64,000 bases of DNA from Capra hircus (lineage: Eukaryota; Chordata; Mammalia; Artiodactyla; Bovidae), in assembly GCF_001704415.2 (NCBI RefSeq), contig NC_030808.1, positions 137,345,089-137,409,088 of the forward strand, given 5' to 3'. Below are positions 1-11,290 of the stretch, piece by piece; the stretch's first letter is position 1; each line of letters opens with the position of its first letter. Position numbers and translations under genes: made by a program. A model generated the notes under the pieces. The model was given only the letters and a program-made list of their open reading frames with translations. It searched no databases and was not told the DNA's origin.

Positions 1-520
1 ATTCCAGAACCTGTAGGATTCTTAGAGATAATCTACTTACAGTTGTAGACAGGCTTTACCCCTTTTGTCTGGTTATCTTAGAGAAAGAAGGGGAGGGGTG
101 AGGAAGAGAATTATATTTCTGAGTTATGCGCTTGAGTTCCTTAATTTCTTCCAAGGGTCCTGACAATGAGAGATTATTGTCTCAATTTTACTGTTGATGA
201 AACTGAGGTCCTCAAAAGTCCCAGGGCCCAGGGTGTGTGTTCAAGCTTTTCATCTCTGGACTGCTCATGCCCTTTCTGTAGTCATATTTATTTTTACCCT
301 CAGGGAGGGAGTTTTCTTAAATAGAAGGAGGAGCATTTCTGTTTTAACTAATATCTACCCTAGGTAAATAAAAACAGCAATAATGGGTGTTTAATGAGTT
401 ATTGCTATGTTAGACGCTATGCTAGGTGTTGTATTTTTCTGATGAGGAAGGCACTGTTCTTCCGTATTTGACAAATGATGGAGCTGAGGCTCAGAGGCAA
501 ATAATTCCCTGGACTGGTAC
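1..520 (-). repeat. MIR SINE relics in unique-looking sequence
   Basis: Two stretches resemble reverse-orientation MIR. One is around 165-225, with the TTTTACTGTTGATGAAACTG core. The other is around 385-510, with AAATGATGGAGCTGAGGCTC after a CTATGCTAGGTGTTG-type sequence. Both are highly diverged. The rest of the interval shows no recognisable feature. Confidence 0.4.
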
Positions 521-1479
521 AGGTGTTAGAAGCGCTCTGTCTTTGTACTCACGTACTCTTTGTGCTTTCCTTCCTTCTCTGAAGCATAGTGGCTTACAGC
601 TCATATGTATGCATAACAGGAATGGAGTATTCTTCTTCTGTGTGTGCGTGACTGTATTAGTCAGGATAATACAGGTTGTACTAACCACAGTGAATTGGTA
701 TCTTGGAGCAGCTTTCTAGGGCCCCTGTCCCCCATCACCAGTGGTGTAAGATGTGCCTTGACTTTTGGCTCTGCATTTCCACACAAAGCCCTTTCATAGT
801 CACCCCAGTGGGACAGCTGGCTGCTGGGACTGTCCTGTCCTGGTCTTCGAAGAGAAATACATCATACTGGTCACATCCTATCAAGCTGAAATTAGTTGTA
901 CGCCCCTAGACAGCAAAGAAAGTGGAGAGGAGGAATTCTGCCCTCTGCACAGAAGAGGAAAGTTAGATGTAATTGATCTTGAGGACTCTAGTCCCCTGGT
1001 ACTGATCCTTCGTTTTATTTCTTCTACTGAGTATAGAAAAAGTTAAAGGTAGCGGTTATAATACTATGATATCTCTTTGGAATACTTACATGGATTTGCA
1101 GTTCCATTTGGCAAAGGATACTAATTTCAATTCCATATGTTTAACCACAGTGACTCATGTCCAACTCTGGCTATTTTAAGTTTTTGTATGTTGGCTATAC
1201 CAGGAACTGCAATTTTTTTAAAGGATAAGATACTTCTTCTAAACTGTCAAAAATGTTTTAGCTCAGGAAATTGTTCTATTTTCTTGATAATATCTCAAAT
1301 TATGCCTTAACTGGAGTTCTCAACTTTTTTAAACATCAGTGTAAAAATATTTTCCAACAGATTGTTCAAATACTTCACAAAATAATGCTAAGTGAACCTA
1401 ACAAAATATAAAACTATATATATTATGATTCCAAATTTCTCTCTCTGATAATTGTTGTCTGCGTCACTGTCTTCTATAC
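521..1479. other. No gene or named repeat recognised
   Basis: This is AT-rich sequence with stop codons in all frames beyond about 95 codons. Nothing here looks like an exon, and I could not assign a repeat family. The 700-1046 part is less AT-rich and has two overlapping short open frames without recognisable motifs. Confidence 0.5.
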
Positions 1480-1528
1480 ACACACACACACACGCACACA
1501 CACACACAAATACACACATACATACATC
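1480..1528. repeat. CA microsatellite, interrupted
   Basis: A run of CA dinucleotides with a single CG interruption continues into imperfect ACACATACATACATCC. It explains the cysteine/valine-rich antisense open frame at 1388-1639, so that frame is not a gene. Confidence 0.9.
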
Positions 1529-2796
1529 CATATTGTAAATCAGTACATCAAAATATTGACAGCTATAGTATCTGAGCCTAATGATTATTTTTATTTTCTT
1601 TTCCAATATTTTTGGAATTAAAAAAAAACTTGATACCAAAATATCTTTTTAAAAATTAACATAATTTTTCTCAGATATTTTATAATCAGAAAAATGCATT
1701 TTATACATGGATATAAACATAGAATGATTATATACTTCTTGTTATTCTGTCTCACAGAACAGAATTCAATGGTTGCTCATCATGGATTATTCCTTGTTTC
1801 CTTTTTCAAGTCATTTAGAGCTTGGAGGCAGTGTTGAGAACAGGAGAGGAGAGAGATGCCATCCAGAGATGAAGGGAATACCATTTGCATCATGAAATCC
1901 AGTTTAATTAGGGTCAGCCAGTCCCCACATCCCTCTCCTCTTCTCTTCTTCCTGGACAGTTACTGGCATCTTCTGATGAATGCCATCTTGCAGTTAACAT
2001 GCTGGTGCCAGCGACTTTTAGCATCTCACCTGCTATGGCTCCTAGGTGTCAGCAGCCTTGTCTTTCCAATTAGGACATATATGGCTCTGTTTATTCAAGT
2101 AACTTTGTACTTTCCCAGATTCTAGTGAATTTGGATGGAGAAGAGGGACATTAGTTGAATTTTAGTTTAATCACTTGCCTGTTGGGAAACATGGTAAAGA
2201 GATGGTATTAAGATGGTTTGTACAAGGCCAGGATATGGGCCTGATTCCTACTGACTTGTCTGTACCCTGGTACAGAGCACTGAGGGTGAGCAGCAGGCCT
2301 GGCACCCAGGAGCAGAAAGTGAGGATGGCTTCCCTTGAAAGAAGGAGAGAAAGGCAGCCTATGGCTGTCAAGGTCATCCTGATCCTTGCTGTCTGAGTTG
2401 TGAGTGGAAGGGGATATGGCCTCCACATGCTTGCTCCCTGGGAACAAATGACTGAGGCAAGGTGCTTGCTGGGATTAGCAGAGGACGAGCTGATTGATGA
2501 GGGCTTTCTGAAGAGGCTGATCAGACTGACAGCTCAGAGTCATCACAAATAGACTGAGTTTTTCTCTGTGACAGATGCGTCCTCTCCTCCATCTTCCCTT
2601 ACTTATCACCTTAACTGCATGGAGTCCCACAGGCAGCACCTGTGTTGACATCTGCATGACCTGTGTGGCCTTACAGTGGTGTGTGTACAGCTGCCAGCAC
2701 TGGGCTGACCAGCAGGGTGTGCTGGCAGTGATGAGTTCCATTCAAAACCTAAGAGCTCACTCATGGAATTCAAGGCTCTTGAGCCCCAAAGAGCAG
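1529..2796. other. No gene recognised
   Basis: The first 250 bases are very AT-rich. From 1850 the sequence is of mixed composition with overlapping open frames of 70-90 codons on both strands (1856-2125, 2171-2447, 2475-2741). They lack domain signatures, splice context and codon bias that I can see, and overlap one another antisense. I assign no function. Confidence 0.4.
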
Positions 2797-2900
2797 ACAG
2801 ATCATCTGGGGATCTTGAAAAAATGCAGATTCTGTCTCAGTAGGCCTGAAGTGGGGCCTGAGAGTCTGCATTGCAGCAGGTTTTCAGGTGATATTGAGAC
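2797..2900 (-). mobile_element. MER5-type hAT DNA transposon relic
   Basis: The order ATCATCTGGGGATCTTG, AAATGCAGATTCTG, GGGGCCTGAGAGTCTGCATT follows the interior of MER5A read in reverse. Termini are not clear. The 141-codon open frame at 2575-3000 runs through it and is not credible as a gene. Confidence 0.4.
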
Positions 2901-3009
2901 TGCAGATTGCAGGGCCTTTCTTCTGAGTTGTTTTCACTGGGGCCATCAGCCTGTTAGGATACTGGCAAAGCTTGGCTTCTTGATACATTCTTCTATTTGA
3001 ATCTTATCT

Positions 3010-3236
3010 GGGACTTTCGTGGTGGTCCAGTAGTTAAGAATCCACTTTGAAATGCAGGGCACGTGGGTTTGATCTCTGATCAGGGAAATAAGATCCCACA
3101 TGCCACAGAGCAACTAAGCCTGCATGCCCAGGTTATACAGGGAGCCTGTGTTACACAGCGAAGACCCTGCATGCCACAACTAAGATCCAGTGTAGTCAGA
3201 TAAATAAATCACGTAAATAAATACTTATATAAATAA
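3010..3236 (+). mobile_element. CHR-type tRNA-derived SINE
   Basis: It starts with the GGACTTTCGTGGTGGTCCAG head, has the internal GTGGGTTTGATCTCTGATC box-B-like region and the ACTAAGATCC motif, and ends in AAATAAAT repeats. Flanking direct repeats AATCTTATCT (3000-3009) and AATTTTATCT (3237-3246) match at 9 of 10 positions and look like an aged TSD. Confidence 0.85.
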
Positions 3237-3274
3237 AATTTTATCTATTGCAAAGGATGATTGTTTTAATGTAG

Positions 3275-3405
3275 CCTTTGATAGGGAATGGCAACTCAGT
3301 CTGGTATTCTTGCCCAGGAAATCCCATGGACAGAGGAATCTGGTGGGATACAGTCCTTGGGGTCACAAAGAGTCAGACATGACTGAGCGACCAGTACACT
3401 CTGAT
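3275..3405 (+). mobile_element. Bov-A monomer / Bov-tA 3' part
   Basis: It matches the Bov-A unit: GGGAATGGCAACTCAG, GTATTCTTGCCCAGG, CCATGGACAGAGG, AGTCAGACATGACTGAGCG. No tRNA-like head is visible. Confidence 0.8.
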
Positions 3406-5069
3406 ATAAAAATAGATCTTAAAGGGATTGATTCATGATTGAGTTTCTTTTTGGTTGTTTGTTTAGTTGGAAATGGAAGTACCTAGATGGGCACTGTGGT
3501 CTCATTTTCTGCAAGAGGAGGAACACATCACCTCATTTAAATGCTGCAACCCTAATTCCCTAAGTTGTAAGCTTCTGAAGAACAAGGGCCAATACTTGTG
3601 CAAACTGGTGCTTAATAAAAAACTTTCTTATCACATTCTGTGTACACTTTTTGATGTGATCTATCTGGGCAAAAAATAAAAAGAATAAAAATGATGTAGG
3701 CATTTGAGTTAAATATGACAAGAAAAAATTGAAGCAGTGTCTCTAGAATGTCATGCCTTATCTTCCTGCTTAAATCAGAGTTCAGCTCCTTACAAGACTC
3801 TCATGAAAGTGACAAGTTGGCTACACATTAATGAGAACTTTGGTCCCTGTCACTCACCTTTAGTTTCTGGCTCCCTCTGGGGCTTTCTGATGAGGCATAG
3901 GTTTAATTTAATATCCCCCAATCTCTACAGCAATTGGTTTTTGGCCATCTCAGACTCTGTTCTTAATGCAATGGTTTACTGCTGAGATCACAAATGGGGC
4001 AGATAAAGGAAGTCAAGCAAGCAGCTCTGGGAGGCTGTAGCCATGGGGTATGGGCGCCAGAACTGATGATGAGATTGGCAGCCTAATGGGTTTTATAAGC
4101 TAGTATCAGTTGTGTCTGCAGTGATCTCATCCCTTCAGAAAGGAGCTCAAGACTTGCTGGGAACAACGTAACCTGGTTAAGAAAGATAAAAGTGTTTGGA
4201 AAGAATCACACATGGGAAAACATTCTATTCAGTAGCAGCTGACTTAGGGAAGTTAGAAAAATGAACTCAGTTGCACATGGGTCATTATAGTTAACATCCA
4301 GTGATTTCTTGCACTGAGCAAGAGTTAAATAACCTCCGTGACTTGGGGCACTCAATGATGTGATCCAAGGATGTGGATTTTAGCTTTGATGTAGCCCCCA
4401 TGTCTCTGGATATCCTCCTCCTTTGTGGAGTGTGCAGAAGGAAGAAGGATTGAGCCTGTCTTCCATCTACTTTATCCAGGCATAAAGTATTTTTGGGATT
4501 GTTAAATTGCATCCAAGTTTTTCAGAATTGTTGCTTTGTATCCGTATTCAAAGCATGGATGGAGGTTTTTCTAAATACTGAGAACTACAGGGCACTAGGT
4601 ATTTCCTATGGTCTAGGCCAGGGGGCTTGGAGTTTCTGATTTTGTTGCATTTTTTGTCTGTGGTCTGTTGATTAAAACAACCACATTGCTGACAGTATCT
4701 ATTCACCGTACTTTGATAAGATTCCCCTCTCTGCTCCTTTATACAAGTGTCTTATTCTAGTTCTTGTGAATCAAAACTAATCAACATCTTCATCTATTCA
4801 AATTGAGTAATCTTGGTTGACTTAGTTAACTGTCTTGCTCTCAAGCCAGCAAAATAAATCATTTGGTATCAGAATTTCATTGAATTTGCTTTGCTTTCTT
4901 GATCAGGTTATAATATTTGGAAACTTAGACTTTTTTCTCCATGTAACGCTTGCATCTACAAAGCAAAGAACAGAGACTTTAATTGTACATTAGAGCATGG
5001 TACAGGGTCACAACTGTTTCCACTGAGGGTTTGTTTTGAGTGGATTGAGTGTATCTTAACATTTCTGTG
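3406..5069. other. No gene recognised; possible L2 3' trace
   Basis: Mostly unique-looking, AT-rich DNA. Around 3550-3620 the sequence (TTGTAAGCTTCTGAAGAACAAGGG then GGTGCTTAATAAA, interrupted) resembles a very old L2 3' end. Short frames at 3467-3679, 3737-3985 and 4291-4512 have no recognisable features. Confidence 0.35.
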
Positions 5070-5154
5070 CTTTCGTTTTCTCACCTGTCAAATGTGGATT
5101 ATTATAGAATATAGCTCATATAGTTTATGACCGTGGGATTAAGTGAGATTATAA
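5070..5154 (+). repeat. MIR SINE relic
   Basis: TTTCTCACCTGTCAAATGTGG, followed by GGGATTAAGTGAGATTATAATG, matches the MIR core in forward orientation. Confidence 0.5.
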
Positions 5155-5700
5155 TGTCTTCCCCACTTTTCCAACATTTGTTCTGTCTGCCTAGAATGTT
5201 CTTCCTTCCCAAACTCTAATCGTCAACTAACTCTTTTATGTTTTTACTCAAGAATTCCCTTCTCGGACTTCCTTGATAGTCCAATAGTTAAGAATCTGCC
5301 TTTCATTGCAGGAGATGTGGGTTCAATCCTTAGTTCGGGAATTAGGATCCCACATGCTGTGTGGCAACTAAGCCCGTGTGCCATAACTATTGAACCCACG
5401 AGCCGGAACTAGAGAGAAGCCCAAGCGTGAAAACAAAAGATTCTGCATGCTGCAACTAAGACCTGAAGAAGACAAACAAATAAATAAAAGATTAAAGAAA
5501 GAATTCCCTTCTCAATGAGTTTGCCTTATCTAAAATGTCACCTGCCCAATAACTCACATCCTCTTTCTCTGTTAATTCTTTGTCTTTTATCTTATCACTA
5601 CTATTAAACTGGGCATTTTATTTATCTTATTCATTGACTTCACTCCGTCTCTCTAAACCACCCTGTTTTACTTGTAGCACTTGAGGATAAAGTAAATATG
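5155..5700 (+). mobile_element. L2 LINE 3' fragment, interrupted by a SINE
   Basis: The order of motifs matches the non-coding 3' portion of L2: TCTGCCTAGAATGTTCTTCC, CTCAAGAATTCCC, AAATGTCACCTGCCC, ACCCTGTTTTACTTGTAGCACTT (interrupted). A younger CHR SINE (5265-5498) splits it. Confidence 0.65.
5265..5498 (+). mobile_element. CHR-type SINE with perfect TSD
   Basis: A CGGACTTCCTTGATAGTCC head, a GTGGGTTCAATCC box-B-like region, several CAACTAAG motifs and an AAATAAATAAAAG tail define it. It is flanked by the perfect 15-base repeat AAGAATTCCCTTCTC at 5250-5264 and 5499-5513, so both ends are fixed. It sits inside an L2 and is therefore younger. Confidence 0.93.
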
Positions 5701-5706
5701 GATAGT

Positions 5707-5995
5707 GTGTGTGCTAAGTTGATACAGTTGTGGCTGACCCTTTGTGACTCAATGGACCCAGGGATCCAATGCCTTGGACTTTCCAGGTGATGCTAGCGGT
5801 AAAGAACGTGCCTGCCAACGCAGGAGACATAAGATATGCATGTTTGATTCCTAGATTTGGAAGATTCCCTGGAGGAGGGCATGGCACCCACTGCAGTATT
5901 CTTGCCTAGAGAATCCCCATGGACAGAGGAGCCTGGTGGGCTGCAGTCCATGGGGTCACGAAGAGTCAGACACAGTTAAAGCAGCTTAGCACAGC
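5707..5995 (+). mobile_element. Bov-tA SINE preceded by a reverse Bov-A scrap
   Basis: A full Bov-tA runs from about 5777 (GACTTTCCAGGTGATGCTAGC head) to about 5995 (AGTCAGACACAGTTAAAGC). Bases 5707-5762 resemble the end of another Bov element in the opposite orientation. Confidence 0.8.
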
Positions 5996-6266
5996 ATGCA
6001 CACTATGCTTCAAGCACAGTGGCTACTTAATAAACATCACATTGTGACTGCCTCTTTTCTGCTGATTGTCTGTGCTCTACAGCTGAATCCAATTTCATCA
6101 TCTTTCTTTCTGGGTCCACTCAGATGCCCTCTTCTTGCCAGCTGCTTTCTTTAAAAAAGAGTTTTTAAAGAATTCTGTTTTTTTTTTTTTTCTTTTTTTG
6201 ATGTGGACCATTTTAAAAGTCTCTGTTCAATTTGTTACAATATTATTTCTATTTTATGTTTTGGTT
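5996..6266. other. AT-rich spacer with a T-tract
   Basis: It contains CAGTGGCTACTTAATAAACA, compatible with an L2 3' end, and a 14-base T-run at 6179-6192. No gene is seen. Confidence 0.35.
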
Positions 6267-6365
6267 CTTTTTTTTTTTTTTTTTTGCTACCAGGGGAATC
6301 TTAGTTCCCTCTCAAGGGATCAAACCCACACCCACACTGGAAAGCAGGAAGTCCCTAAATCCCAT
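6267..6365 (-). mobile_element. CHR-type SINE, reverse
   Basis: A poly-T start leads into GAATCTTAGTTCCCTCTC, GGGATCAAACCCACACCC and AGTCCCTAAATCCC, which is the reverse complement of a CHR SINE tail and tRNA-like head. The poly-F open frames here are artefacts of the T-runs. Confidence 0.7.
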
Positions 6366-6839
6366 TTTTTATGATAGCATTATCTTTTTATCTTCCCTAA
6401 CTTGTTCTCTGATTATTTCATATGAGTTGGTCCAATTGTGTCAACTGTATCTACAAGTTTCTTGTGTGGAATAAATAGGTCATACTTCTGCCCTATCTGC
6501 TTCAGCATAGTGCCCGAGGCATAGTGAGTATTTGCTGAATATTGTTGCTGTATCAATCTGCATTGAGGAAATGATGTGTGGCTACAGAATTTACTGTTTA
6601 CTAACTAGAAACCATGACACCAGTAGAATGAAGGGAAAGAAGTAGCATTCAACCAAAAATCACATCGGTGAAACGTTTACTTGTGTGAATGATTTGATCA
6701 ATACTTGTCTCCATCACATTAGGGTACTCTAGCTACACTGGCCATCTTCTTGTCTTTCCCAAGCTTTTATTGCAAAAAATTTTAAATATCAGAAAAGTTG
6801 AAAGAATTTTACAGTAAATACCTAAGTACCCACCAGTTA
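6366..6839. other. No gene recognised
   Basis: AT-rich DNA. The string CATAGTGCCCGAGGCATAG around 6507 recalls the L2/MIR 3' phrase, and 6770-6850 looks like an old L1-like 3' segment. Neither is firm. Confidence 0.3.
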
Positions 6840-7225
6840 GATTCTACTGTTAAAAATTTTAGTTTATATCATGTGTAAAATAGATAGTGGGAAGTTGCTA
6901 TAAAACACAGGGAATCTTTAGGGAACATTCTAATCGCAAATGTTACTATGCAGGGAAAAGAAGCCTATCATAAATAAACTGCTTTGTCACTCAAAAAACA
7001 ACAACAACAACAACAACAACAAGCAAACACACACACACAGGGAGCCCAGCCTGGCATTCAGTAATGACCTAGAGGGATGGGATTGGGGGAAGGGAGGGAG
7101 GTTCAGGAGGGAAGGGACATATATGTAATTATCACTGATTCACATTGTTGTACAGTAGAAACCAACACAAAATTGTAAAGCAATTTTCCACCAATTAAAA
7201 ACGATAAAAAATAAAAAAAAAATTA
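6840..7225 (+). mobile_element. L1 3' end with internal AAC repeat
   Basis: The interval 7035-7200 follows the L1 3' UTR: AATGACCTAGAGGGATGGG, GGAGGGAGGTTCAGGAGGG (interrupted), ACATATATGTAATTATCACTGATTC, TGTACAGTAGAAACC, TTGTAAAGCAA, and an A-rich tail. A simple repeat, (AAC)n then (CA)n, lies at 6993-7040. The 62-codon frame here is not a gene. Confidence 0.8.
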
Positions 7226-7299
7226 GTCTAATTGCGTTATCCCATTCTTCTGCCTATTAATCAAACATATATTTTGGTGCATTTCAAAGTAAAATGAAG

Positions 7300-7450
7300 G
7301 AACTTCCCTGGCAGTCCAGTGGTCAAGACTCCACTATGCGTCCACTTCAGTGGGCACAGGTTTGATCCCTGCTAGGGGAACTAAGATGTGGCATACCTTC
7401 CTAAATAGCGTGGCTATTTAGTAAATAAATGAGTAAATGAATAAATAAAA
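7300..7450 (+). mobile_element. CHR-type SINE, internally shortened
   Basis: A GGAACTTCCCTGGCAGTCC head, TTTGATCCCTGCTAGGGGAAC and an ATAAATGAATAAATAAA tail are present, but the middle section is shorter than in the copy at 5265. Confidence 0.8.
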
Positions 7451-7460
7451 TATTGATAGG

Positions 7461-7545
7461 AAATTCCCTGGCGGTCCAGTTGTTAGAACTCGTTGTTTCA
7501 CTGCTGAGGGCTCAGGGAACTAAGATCCCACAAGCAGGTAGGGGG
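7461..7545 (+). mobile_element. CHR-type SINE head fragment
   Basis: AAATTCCCTGGCGGTCCAG followed by CAGGGAACTAAGATCCCAC, directly downstream of the previous CHR SINE and in the same orientation. A G-rich stretch (about 7520-7568) follows. Confidence 0.7.
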
Positions 7546-7879
7546 AAGAGGTGGGAGGCGGTGGGGAAGTAAACTGATGACCTCAGTACATTTCTGCCTA
7601 ATTGCTCAGCATATATTGAAATGGAGTTGACCATGTAAATGGAAATTCATCATGTACTATCTTGTTGCATGAGGCTTGCTCACTAAACATAGTGTTCCTA
7701 AGATGTTCTTATAAGCTCATTCATCTTCATTGCTGAGTTCCATACTTTGTCTTGCCCCAGCTGCTGGATGTTGTGACCTATTTGGGTGCTATCCATGTAT
7801 GTTTGTATGCAAAGCTATCTTGTACACCTTGGGTTTCAAACACCTCAGATGAGATTTCTGGGTCATAGAGCACAGTCTT
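7546..7879. other. No gene recognised
   Basis: Unique-looking sequence. The phrases ATAAGCTCATTCATCTTCATTGCTGAGTTCCATA and GGTGCTATCCATGTATGTTTG (both interrupted) loosely resemble the reverse L1 ORF2 3' region, too weakly to call. Confidence 0.3.
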
Positions 7880-8150
7880 CCTTGTTTGTCCTCAGACATA
7901 CCAAGCTTTTCCCTACCTTATACCTTGGGCATTCACTCTTTCCTCTGTTTGGAATGCTGTTCTGTGTATGAAATACTGTTGCTTCTTATTCTCATGTAAC
8001 TGTCTCTGTTGTATCACTGAGATCACAGGCTTCCCTGACAGACATTCTAAAGTAATCATGTAATCTCTCTTTAGCACATGATGCTTTTATAATTATCTGC
8101 ATAGCATTTCTCATCCTCTGATAATTTTGTTTTTCCCTAATGTAAGGCAT
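7880..8150 (+). mobile_element. L2 LINE 3' fragment
   Basis: The sequence order (TTTGGAATGCTGTTCTG, TTCTCATGTAACTG, AGGCTTCCCTGACAGAC, GATGCTTTTATAATTATCTG) tracks the L2 3' region with heavy divergence. Confidence 0.55.
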
Positions 8151-8158
8151 GAGATGTT

Positions 8159-8300
8159 AAAGATGGGATGGTTAGATAGCATCACCAATTCGATGGACAT
8201 GAATCTGAGCAAACTCTGATGGAGATGGTGGAGGATAGAGGAGCCTGGAGTGCTGCAGTCCATTGGGTTGCAAACAGCATGACTGAGCATGCACACACTA
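8159..8300 (+). mobile_element. BovB 3' tail fragment
   Basis: ATGGTTAGATAGCATCACC, GATGGACATGAATCTGAGC and GGTTGCAAACAGCATGACTG follow the last 140 bases of BovB in forward orientation. It is severely 5' truncated. Confidence 0.85.
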
Positions 8301-8427
8301 CGTACTATGCCAGTGTGACCACAGAGTAACCTAAAACTATTAAAGCCTAAACTGTCGTTGAGCACATTAGGTTCTAGAATGAGAAAAGTAAAGCTGACAG
8401 ACCCTTTCCCTAGCTTACACTGTTCTT

Positions 8428-8672
8428 TGTTCAGTCACTCAGTTGCGTCTGACTCCTTGTGACTCAATGGACTTTGTGATTCTAGGGACCCCATGGAACC
8501 ATGTACCCCCAGGTTCCTCTGTCCCTGGAATTCTCCAGGCCAGAATACTGGAGTGGGTTGCCATTTCCTTCTCCAGGGGATCTTCCCGACCCAGGGATTG
8601 AAACCCCATCTCTTGCATCTCCTACATTTGCAGGTATATTCTTTACCACTGCACCATCTAAGAAGCTGTAAT
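8428..8672 (-). mobile_element. Bov-tA SINE, reverse
   Basis: It runs from TTCAGTCACTCAGTTGCGTC through CAGAATACTGGAGTGGGTTG and CTCCAGGGGATCTTCCC to TTTACCACTGCACCATCT, the reverse complement of Bov-tA. It accounts for the 107-, 87- and 67-codon frames at 8435-8758. Confidence 0.92.
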
Positions 8673-9731
8673 AGGCACTCAAAAAACATTTCATGAAGAA
8701 GTGAATACAGGGATGAATACACAATTTTGAGTTGCTGGACCCCATCCACCTTGTTCATTGTTTAATCCTCAGTACCCAGCATGTAGCAAGTGTACCCCAT
8801 CTATTTGAGGGTAGTTCTATTCCTTGGTAGATCATAAACTCCTAAAATGCCACTCCAGAAAAATATCTTCTTTCATGCCTTGTAATATGAAGGGAGTTAA
8901 CTCAATTCCTTAAACATGTTCAAAATCTGGGTAAAAATATGTCACAGCAGGAGATGCGCGGTATCTGTCGTCTGCCTTGATATCCGGCGGGATGTTGCTG
9001 GTGGCAAAGTGGAAAACACATTTATAAGCTGCCTTTAACATATTGGCTCATTAACCTGGTTTTTAATGGTGCTAAAATATGTTTCTCCAAATTTGGTTAC
9101 TAATAGTTACCCTGATTCAGGGAGTAGGGGTGAAGGAGGAAGGACCTAGGTACCTACAGGGCAGTTAGTACAAACGGTGGGGTTGGCAACTGGACTTGGG
9201 TTTCTTGTCTTGCTCAGGCATTGTCATCCAGGATGCCCACAGCCATAGCAATAGGAGCTCTTTGAAGTTCGAGGGAAGGAAAAGTCAGTGTTTTATGCTC
9301 ATAGAGTCCTGGGGTGGTGGAGAGGGACAAGAAAGAAAAACTTCCTGGTGACATCTACCTCTAGGTCCTTCCTTTTACAGTTTGGCTGACCTTGTACGAT
9401 CTGGGAGCAAAGAGCTGGACATGCCCATCCTGTAAATTGAGAAAGAGTCCTTGTATCTTCCAATTCTCCACCAAAGAAGTGGAAAACCAGTGGGGACACT
9501 GGAGGAAAATCTTCCCAGAATCAGCTTCCTTCTACCTTGGGCACAGTTGCACATGTGTCCTGAGCATTATTATAGGCAGAGGTGTGAAAAAAGGCAAGGC
9601 AGAAGTTAGGGTTGAAGTTGTGAATAGCCCCCAGAACAGTGCCACCCCCTTATCCCTGGCCCTACCACAGTGCCCAGCAAAGAATCTGTTTATGTGGAGA
9701 TCAGACTCAAGCAACCACCTTCCATTGTGTC
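8673..9731. other. No gene recognised
   Basis: Unique-looking, moderately GC-rich sequence. A small CpG-enriched spot (8950-8998) contains GATGCGCGGTATC and TATCCGGCGGGATG, but it is too short for a CpG island. Open frames at 9299-9499, 9392-9889 and 9532-9741 overlap antisense and run into SINE sequence, so I do not call them. Confidence 0.4.
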
Positions 9732-9851
9732 TTCCACCCACTCCAGTATTCTTGCCTGGAGAATCCCATGGACAGAGGAGCCTGGTGGGCTGCAGTCCAC
9801 GGGGTCACAAGGAGTTGGACACGACTGAGCAACTTCACTTCACTTCACTTC
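9732..9851 (+). mobile_element. Bov-A monomer
   Basis: CCACTCCAGTATTCTTGCC to GACACGACTGAGCAACTTC, followed by a short CACTT repeat. It lies just upstream of a Bov-A2 in the same orientation. Confidence 0.85.
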
Positions 9852-9861
9852 AGGAAGAACT

Positions 9862-10132
9862 TGGAGAAGGCAATGGCACCCCACTCTAGTACTCTTGCCT
9901 GAAAAATCCCATGGACGGAGGAGCCTGGTAGGCTGCAGTCCATGGGGTCGCTAAGAGTTGGACACGACTGAGAGACTTCTTTCACTTTTCACTTTCATGC
10001 ATTGGAGAAGGAAATGGCAACCCACTCCAGTGTTCTTGCCTGGAGAATCCCAGAGACAGAGGAGCCTGGTGGGCTGCCGGCTATGGGGCTGCACAGAGTC
10101 GGACACGACTGAAGTGACTTAGCGGCAGCAGC
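9862..10132 (+). mobile_element. Bov-A2 SINE with TSD
   Basis: A complete dimer: first unit from TGGAGAAGGCAATGGCACC, linker CTTTCACTTTTCACTTTC, second unit from GGAGAAGGAAATGGCAACC, ending in GCAGCAGC. Flanking repeats AGGAAGAACT (9852-9861) and AGAAAGAACT (10133-10142) match at 9 of 10 bases. Confidence 0.93.
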
Positions 10133-10142
10133 AGAAAGAACT

Positions 10143-10719
10143 GGGTCCAGATATTAAGGCCTTGCTTAGTGTCCAAGTTGAACCAAACCATATCTGTTAA
10201 ATTCCTCCCTTTGAGGGAAAGGAAAATTATAGCATCAAGACACTCTAGGGCAGCTTGATGAGGGATGAGGGGAATCTTATGTGGACTTCTCTTTCTGCAC
10301 TAGGCATAACCATAAAATAGCCAAACACTCACAAGGTTCTTTTTGTTTGTTTTTAAAATATCAGGCTATGGTAATTCTAAGGCGGTGCCAGCTACTCTTA
10401 ATGTAACATTTTGTGAAGTAGAGTTTTGCTGTAATATGAGTAACCACCCTACATTATATCCTTTAGAACCTTGGACTTTGATCTTTTTAGCTGTACTAGA
10501 ATAATGTTTGAGTTCAGGGGACAATTTGTGGTAAGGGATTCTGGGAAGATGCAGCCTGAAGGTGTATCCTTCATGTTCAGTCCCTCTTGATTCCAAATTA
10601 TCTGCTTCTCATGGGCCAAGTAGCAGATGGGACTGACACTAGAGGTATTATTGAGGCCGCTTTTACTGGGATTTCTGGATAAAGGAGCAAGCTTAGGACT
10701 TTATTACCTTTGGGCCAGA
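10143..10719. other. No gene recognised
   Basis: Unique-looking sequence. The antisense 76-codon frame at 10366-10596 has no recognised motif. Confidence 0.4.
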
Positions 10720-11290
10720 TGTTGTTGTTTAGTTGCTAAGTCATGTCTGACTCTTTGCAACCCCATGGACTGTAGCACACCAGGCTCCTCTATCCTCCAC
10801 CATGTCCTGGAGTTTGCTCAAATTCATGTCCATTGAGTCGATGATGCCATCTAACTATCTCATCTTCTGCCATCCCCTTCTCCTTTTTATCTTCAATCTT
10901 CCCAGCATCAGAGTCTTTTCCAGTGAGTATGCTTTTCACATCAGGTGGCCAAAGTATTGGAGCTTCAGTTTCAGCATCTGTCCTTCCAATGAGTATTCAG
11001 GGTTGATTTCCTTTAAGATTGACTGGTTTGATAGTCTTCTCCAGCATCACAATTCAGAAGCATCAGTTCTTTGGCATTCAGCCTTCTTTATGGTTCAACT
11101 CTCACATCTGTAGATGACTACTGGGAAAACTATGAATTTGACTGTCCAGACCTTTGTCAGCAAAGTGATGTGTCTGCTTCTTAATATGCTGTCTAGGTTT
11201 GTCATAGATTTCCTAAAAAGAAGCAAGAGTCTTTTAATTCATGAGTGCAGTCACCATCTGCAGTGATTTTGGAGCCCAAGAAAATAGGTT
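10720..11290 (-). mobile_element. BovB 3' fragment, reverse
   Basis: About 570 bases of the BovB 3' end in reverse, from TTGCTAAGTCATGTCTGAC (3' UTR) to ATTTTGGAGCCCAAGAAAATA (C-terminal part of the ORF after the reverse transcriptase (RT) domain). It is diverged, with indels, and cannot encode protein. Confidence 0.92.

Noticed and set aside
2575..3000. 141-codon frame as a gene
   Set aside because: It runs through a MER5-like relic, ends next to a SINE, has no recognised domain and no supporting splice context.
8435..8758. 107-codon antisense frame as a gene
   Set aside because: It lies on a reverse Bov-tA; the peptide pattern WVGKIPWRRKWQPTPVFWPG recurs in every Bov SINE.
8943..9000. CpG island promoter
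   Set aside because: Only about 60 bases carry several CpGs; length and GC content are far below island criteria.
9392..9889. 165-codon open frame as a gene
   Set aside because: Its second half is Bov-A sequence translated (FLPGESHGQRSLVGCSPRGHKELD is typical SINE translation) and the first half has no domain.
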